DNA of 7,613 nt from Waddliaceae bacterium (GTDB taxonomy: Bacteria; Chlamydiota; Chlamydiia; Chlamydiales; SLFE01). Shown piece after piece: positions 4,363 to 7,613 of the stretch. The stretch lies in NCBI GenBank assembly GCA_007124415.1, contig SLFE01000165.1, forward strand, positions 1 to 7,613. Direction: 5' to 3'. Below the pieces are notes generated by a model. It did no database searches, had not been told where the DNA came from, and worked only from the letters and a program-made list of their open reading frames with translations. The first letter of the stretch is position 1. Each line of letters opens with the position of its first letter. A program made the position numbers and the translations under genes.

Positions 4363-6720
4363 ATGTCTCGATGCCTACTTCTCTTTTGCGCTTTAATCGC
4401 CCTTTTTTCAACGACATCGCTTTTTTCACAAGTCGATATTTATGAAACTTTTGTTGTTGAACGGATCGACGTCAATGTCGTCAACGCCCCTCCCGGCACC
4501 ATGATACATCCCGAAACGATCTTATCGAGAATGAAGACAAAGGTAGGCAGAACCTTTTCCCAGATCGACTTTGACGAAGACCTCAAAGGCCTGTCTGTCG
4601 ATTACGACGACGTCGAACCGATCGTTCAAATTGCCGAAGGAAGAATCTACATCACGCTGAATATTTCGATGAAGCCCTTTATCCGGTCAATTCAATGGGG
4701 GGGCAACAAAACGATGTCTACCGCGAGGCTGCAGAAAGAGCTGGGCATATTGCCCGGAAGCGTTTTTGATCGGGCCGAATTCAACAGAGCCGTATTCGAA
4801 GTACGCAAATTTTATGTAAAAAAAGGCTATTTCGAAGCCGATGTCGAATATGCCGTCGAACACGACTACGCAACCAACGAAGTGGATATTTTCATTGATG
4901 TCGTCGAAGGACGGTCGGGAAGAATCCATCATATCAAGTTCGTCAACTTTACTCCGAAAGAGGAGGCCGATCTCGAGACTATGCTCGTCTCTCAAAGCTG
5001 GAACTTCTTCTATGGCTTCTTCTCCGACATCGGCACATACAGCGAAGAGGCGAGAATCCAGGATCAATTCATTATCATCAACTACTTGCAAAATCAAGGT
5101 TTTGCCGATGCCACGGTCGCCATCGAACCGATCAAATCAAGAAAAAGCAACCACATCAACATCGTGATCACGGCCGATAAAGGCGAGCGCTACAGCTTCG
5201 GCGAAGTTACAATCGAGGGCAACGAGTTGATTTCTGATGAGGACGCGCACAGGCTGCTGGGCATCTGCGAGGGCGAGTGGTTTTCTCCCGAACGCCTGCA
5301 GAATGCCGTCAACCGCATCCGCGACTACTACGGCGCCAAGGGCTACATCGATGCTTTCGTGGAATTCGAACTTACGCTCGACCCGGAGGAGCCGGTATAC
5401 GACGTCGATTTTTACATCGAAGAAGGAGAGCAGTACCGAATCGGGCTCATAAGGATTCTTGGCAACGTCACAACCGCTGCGCCCGTTCTTCTGCACGAGT
5501 GCCTGCTGGTGCCGGGGGAAGTATTCAATTTAGACAGGCTCAAGGCAACAGAAATGCGTCTGATGAATATGGGGTATTTCAGCTCCGTGAACGTCTATGC
5601 AGTCAGGGCCGACGAAAGATACTCCTCGGATATGAATTACCGAGACGTAAACATCGAAGTCGTTGAAACAACTACGGGAAATTTCACGGCATTTTTAGGA
5701 TTAAGCAGCTTTGAAGAAATTTTTGGAGGGCTCAGCATCACCGAGAAAAATTTCAACATCAAAGGCCTGGGCCATATGTTCAGAACCAATATGAGATCGC
5801 TCAGAGGGGGCGGCGAATACGCCTACTTGAACACCACGATAGGCGCCAAGAGCTTGAAGTACCAGGTATCTTGGGCCAAACCATACGTTTTCGACTCTCC
5901 ATGGATTTTCGGCGTTGATTTCGACAGCTCATGGGTCCGTTACGTTTCCAGCGAGTACAGCACGAGCTCCTTGGGAACGCGCATTTACGGCCGCTACCCG
6001 CTCAACGCCTTTACGAGTTTCGGCGTCCATTACAGGATCAGAAACTCGCATGTTAAAATTGATAATAGGAAAGAAGCATCGCCTGAGCTGCTGAAAGCGG
6101 AAAAAGAAGCGGGGCTGATTTCCGCGCTGGGGTTCACCACCAGCTACGACACAACCGACCACCCGCTCCTTCCCCGCCGCGGGGTACGTTCGCTTTTCGA
6201 AACGGAATATGCGGGCATCGGCGGAGAATCCGACTTCCTGAAATTCGGCTACCTGAACAGCCTCTATATTCCGTCGGGAGAATGGGGCGTCTTTAAGATC
6301 CGCGCCGATTTCAACTACATCATCCCGGTCCTCGGAACCAAATTTAATACAATCCCCCTTGATGAAAGGCTCTTTCTCGGCGGCATCAACTCTGTCAGAG
6401 GCTACAAAGACTTTTCATTGGGGCCCCAGTTCCCGGGCCCTGCCGATGACCCGACCGGCGGTATCTCAATGAACCTCATTTCATTCGAATACGCCTACCG
6501 CTATTGGGGCAAGGTTCACCCCTACGTATTTTTTGACATGGGCTACTTATCCGATAAGACTTTCAGCTGGGACTCTTACTCCACTTCCGCGGGAATTGGC
6601 GTCAGAGCTTTTATCATGCCCGGAAGCCCTCCTCTCACATTGGGACTGGGATGGCCGATCAACAACCCCGGCGGCGCGCCGCCAAAACGATTCTTCTTCT
6701 CATTGGGAGGAAACTTTTAG
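4363..6720 (+). CDS. bamA: Outer membrane protein assembly factor BamA (Omp85)
   Basis: This is a 785-residue Omp85 protein, close to the usual 750-810. Residues 1-22 are a signal peptide with a long hydrophobic core (LLLFCALIALFSTTSLFS). Five POTRA-like repeats follow at about 30-102, 103-183, 184-274, 275-355 and 356-436, the later ones showing the GN(x)L/GNV turn and a closing EEGE or VVE. The beta-barrel runs from about 437 to 785. It contains DHPLLPRRG (599-607), FLGGINSVRGY (671-681) with the invariant VRG(F/Y) of loop 6, and a terminal beta-strand ending in Phe785. BamA folds and inserts beta-barrel proteins in the outer membrane, and is the core of the BAM complex. The first POTRA is the least typical. 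Position next to ompH and lpxD matches the bamA-skp-lpxD order of many Gram-negative bacteria. Function is firm by family. Confidence 0.96.
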   Translation: MSRCLLLFCALIALFSTTSLFSQVDIYETFVVERIDVNVVNAPPGTMIHPETILSRMKTKVGRTFSQIDFDEDLKGLSVDYDDVEPIVQIAEGRIYITLNISMKPFIRSIQWGGNKTMSTARLQKELGILPGSVFDRAEFNRAVFEVRKFYVKKGYFEADVEYAVEHDYATNEVDIFIDVVEGRSGRIHHIKFVNFTPKEEADLETMLVSQSWNFFYGFFSDIGTYSEEARIQDQFIIINYLQNQGFADATVAIEPIKSRKSNHINIVITADKGERYSFGEVTIEGNELISDEDAHRLLGICEGEWFSPERLQNAVNRIRDYYGAKGYIDAFVEFELTLDPEEPVYDVDFYIEEGEQYRIGLIRILGNVTTAAPVLLHECLLVPGEVFNLDRLKATEMRLMNMGYFSSVNVYAVRADERYSSDMNYRDVNIEVVETTTGNFTAFLGLSSFEEIFGGLSITEKNFNIKGLGHMFRTNMRSLRGGGEYAYLNTTIGAKSLKYQVSWAKPYVFDSPWIFGVDFDSSWVRYVSSEYSTSSLGTRIYGRYPLNAFTSFGVHYRIRNSHVKIDNRKEASPELLKAEKEAGLISALGFTTSYDTTDHPLLPRRGVRSLFETEYAGIGGESDFLKFGYLNSLYIPSGEWGVFKIRADFNYIIPVLGTKFNTIPLDERLFLGGINSVRGYKDFSLGPQFPGPADDPTGGISMNLISFEYAYRYWGKVHPYVFFDMGYLSDKTFSWDSYSTSAGIGVRAFIMPGSPPLTLGLGWPINNPGGAPPKRFFFSLGGNF

Positions 6721-6735
6721 CAAAGGAGTTAACAT

Positions 6736-7350
6736 ATGAGTTCTATTAGAAATTTAATGCAAAAACATTTTCGCACCCTATGCCTCGGCAGCATCATGAC
6801 TGTTATGATGGGATGTTCCGGCGCTTTGCTGGCAGACAATGGCAATGTAAAAATCGGCCTTGTCAACTTTAAAGAAGCCATCGAAAAGTCGAAGCTTGGC
6901 CAGCAAGAGCAAGAAATGTATGACAACATGAAGAAACAAATTGAAACGATACTTTCTGAGAAGGAAGAGGAATTTCAAAAAATATCCAAAAAATTAAAAG
7001 ACGATGATTTTCGCGAAAGTCAAAAACCCGAAGCGCTGCAAAAACTGCAGGAGCAGTACCAGCAGCTGGGCACCGAGCTCGCTCAAGGGCAGCAGCAATA
7101 CTACCAGGCTCTTCAGCAAGCGAACTTCAAAATCTTGCAAAGAATCGCCGACGTCGTATCTAAAGCTTCCGAAAAAGTAGCCGGCAACAAAAGCCTGGAT
7201 CTCATTATCAATGACGATAACAGCTTTTACAACTCGCCAAGGCTGGACGTGACCTCCGAAGTGATCGCTGAAATGGACCGCATTGCAGCAGAAGAACTGA
7301 AAGACGCCGCGAACTCGGCACAATCCAACAACATGGAAATGCCTAAATGA
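6736..7350 (+). CDS. ompH: Periplasmic OmpH/Skp-like chaperone
   Basis: This is a 204-residue protein with an N-terminal export signal, a small beta region starting KIGLVNFKEAI (39-49), and a long Gln/Glu/Lys-rich coiled coil at about 55-150. It closes with a beta/helix segment (SLDLIINDDNSFYNS). This is the tentacle architecture of Skp, which holds unfolded outer-membrane proteins for BamA. It is somewhat longer than E. coli Skp (161). The signal has a probable signal peptidase I site after ALLA (30-33), but VMMGCSG places a Cys27 after Gly26, resembling a weak lipobox. AAAGGAG (6722-6728) lies seven bases before the ATG, 15 bases after bamA, so it is cotranscribed with it. The stop overlaps the lpxD start by four bases (ATGA). 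Confidence 0.9.
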   Translation: MSSIRNLMQKHFRTLCLGSIMTVMMGCSGALLADNGNVKIGLVNFKEAIEKSKLGQQEQEMYDNMKKQIETILSEKEEEFQKISKKLKDDDFRESQKPEALQKLQEQYQQLGTELAQGQQQYYQALQQANFKILQRIADVVSKASEKVAGNKSLDLIINDDNSFYNSPRLDVTSEVIAEMDRIAAEELKDAANSAQSNNMEMPK

Positions 7351-7613
7351 AAAAGCGAGGCTACGAGCTCAAAGAACTTGCCGCTCTGACAAATGCCACT
7401 CTTATCGGCGACCCCCTTCATCAAATTGAAGGGGTCGCCGACCTTGAGAACGCAGAAGAGGGCGACGCATCATTCCTAAACCATCCCCGTTATGAAAATA
7501 AAGCGAAAAATTCAAAAGCGGGCGTTATTTTTATCAGTCCGGACTCGCCCCGAAAAACAACGCATAATTACTTATTAGTTGAAAATCCGGCAGAAGCTTT
7601 TCAGAAAGTCGTC
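7347..7613 (+). CDS. lpxD: UDP-3-O-(3-hydroxyacyl)glucosamine N-acyltransferase, 5' part
   Basis: Only the first 89 codons lie in the window and the frame remains open at the edge. The segment is the LpxD N-terminal uridine-binding domain: YELKELAALT (6-15), IGDP (20-23), IEGVADLENAEEGDASFL (27-44) and SKAGVIFIS (56-64). Phe43 and Tyr49 fall where I recall the uracil-stacking residues of chlamydial LpxD, with His46 between them where I recall Asn. The missing part should hold the left-handed hexapeptide-repeat helix and the catalytic His. LpxD adds the second 3-hydroxyacyl chain, from ACP, to the lipid A precursor at the cytoplasmic face. The ATG overlaps the ompH stop (ATGA) and has only a weak GGA upstream, so translational coupling is likely. 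Confidence 0.93.
   Translation, partial: MKKRGYELKELAALTNATLIGDPLHQIEGVADLENAEEGDASFLNHPRYENKAKNSKAGVIFISPDSPRKTTHNYLLVENPAEAFQKVV
7405..7441. other. Strong hairpin inside the start of lpxD
   Basis: CGGCGACCCC...TTCA (7406-7420) pairs with TGAAGGGGTCGCCG (7427-7440) around a six-base loop TCAAAT. The stem has 14 pairs with one bulged C, and T7405 can add a fifteenth with A7441. No T-run follows in either direction, so it is not a standard terminator. It begins 58 bases into the lpxD coding sequence and encodes the conserved GDP...IEGVAD segment, so some complementarity may be codon coincidence. Confidence 0.8.

Noticed and set aside
6421..6442. GGGGCCCC and GGGCCC repeats in bamA suggesting a hairpin.
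   Set aside because: These are short self-complementary runs within codons for the conserved LGPQ and PGP residues. No extended stem forms.
6670..6683. Perfect 14-base palindrome GGCGGCGCGCCGCC near the end of bamA.
   Set aside because: It encodes Gly-Ala-Pro-rich residues in the last part of the barrel, lacks a T-run and has no room for a loop. It is probably a GC-rich coding coincidence.

Overview
The window looks like a chromosomal segment of a chlamydial bacterium (phylum Chlamydiota), probably an environmental or amoeba-associated relative rather than Chlamydia itself. The gene order acpP-fabG-fabD-fabH facing away from recR-bamA(omp85)-ompH(skp)-lpxD matches the order I remember from Chlamydia trachomatis. 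Several proteins also carry residues I associate with that group, for example SRLALGMPMG at the end of RecR and GLSLGEYTAL in FabD. The base composition is only moderate (estimated by eye, not computed), so I do not assign a genus.

Left arm (about 79-3124, minus strand): a compact type II fatty acid synthesis operon, transcribed fabH, fabD, fabG, acpP. fabH and fabD overlap by 8 bases. The fabD stop directly abuts a GTG start for fabG. A hairpin followed by a T-run after acpP is a convincing rho-independent terminator. FabD loads malonyl on the acyl carrier protein, FabH primes chains and FabG makes (R)-3-hydroxyacyl-ACP.

Divergent control region (3125-3329): about 205 bases with no gene. 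It holds a near-perfect 14-base palindrome and weak promoter-like hexamers in both directions.

Right arm (3330-7613, plus strand): recR (recombinational repair), then a small unfamiliar gene two bases downstream, then a promoter-like element and the outer-membrane biogenesis genes bamA, ompH/skp and lpxD (cut by the window end). BamA folds outer-membrane proteins, Skp/OmpH chaperones them in the periplasm, and LpxD puts 3-hydroxyacyl chains from ACP on the lipid A precursor. The two arms are therefore linked: the left makes the acyl-ACP that the right consumes.

The most unusual item is the 110-residue gene at 3932-4264. It encodes a RING-finger-like zinc domain of eukaryotic style followed by one C-terminal membrane segment, placed inside an otherwise conserved housekeeping locus where I recall no gene in Chlamydia. 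It is a candidate tail-anchored ubiquitin-ligase-like protein, with one zinc ligand apparently missing. Other points of note are a strong hairpin inside the start of lpxD, the operator-like palindrome upstream of fabH, a plant-plastid-like FabD active-site segment and an ambiguous signal peptide on OmpH.
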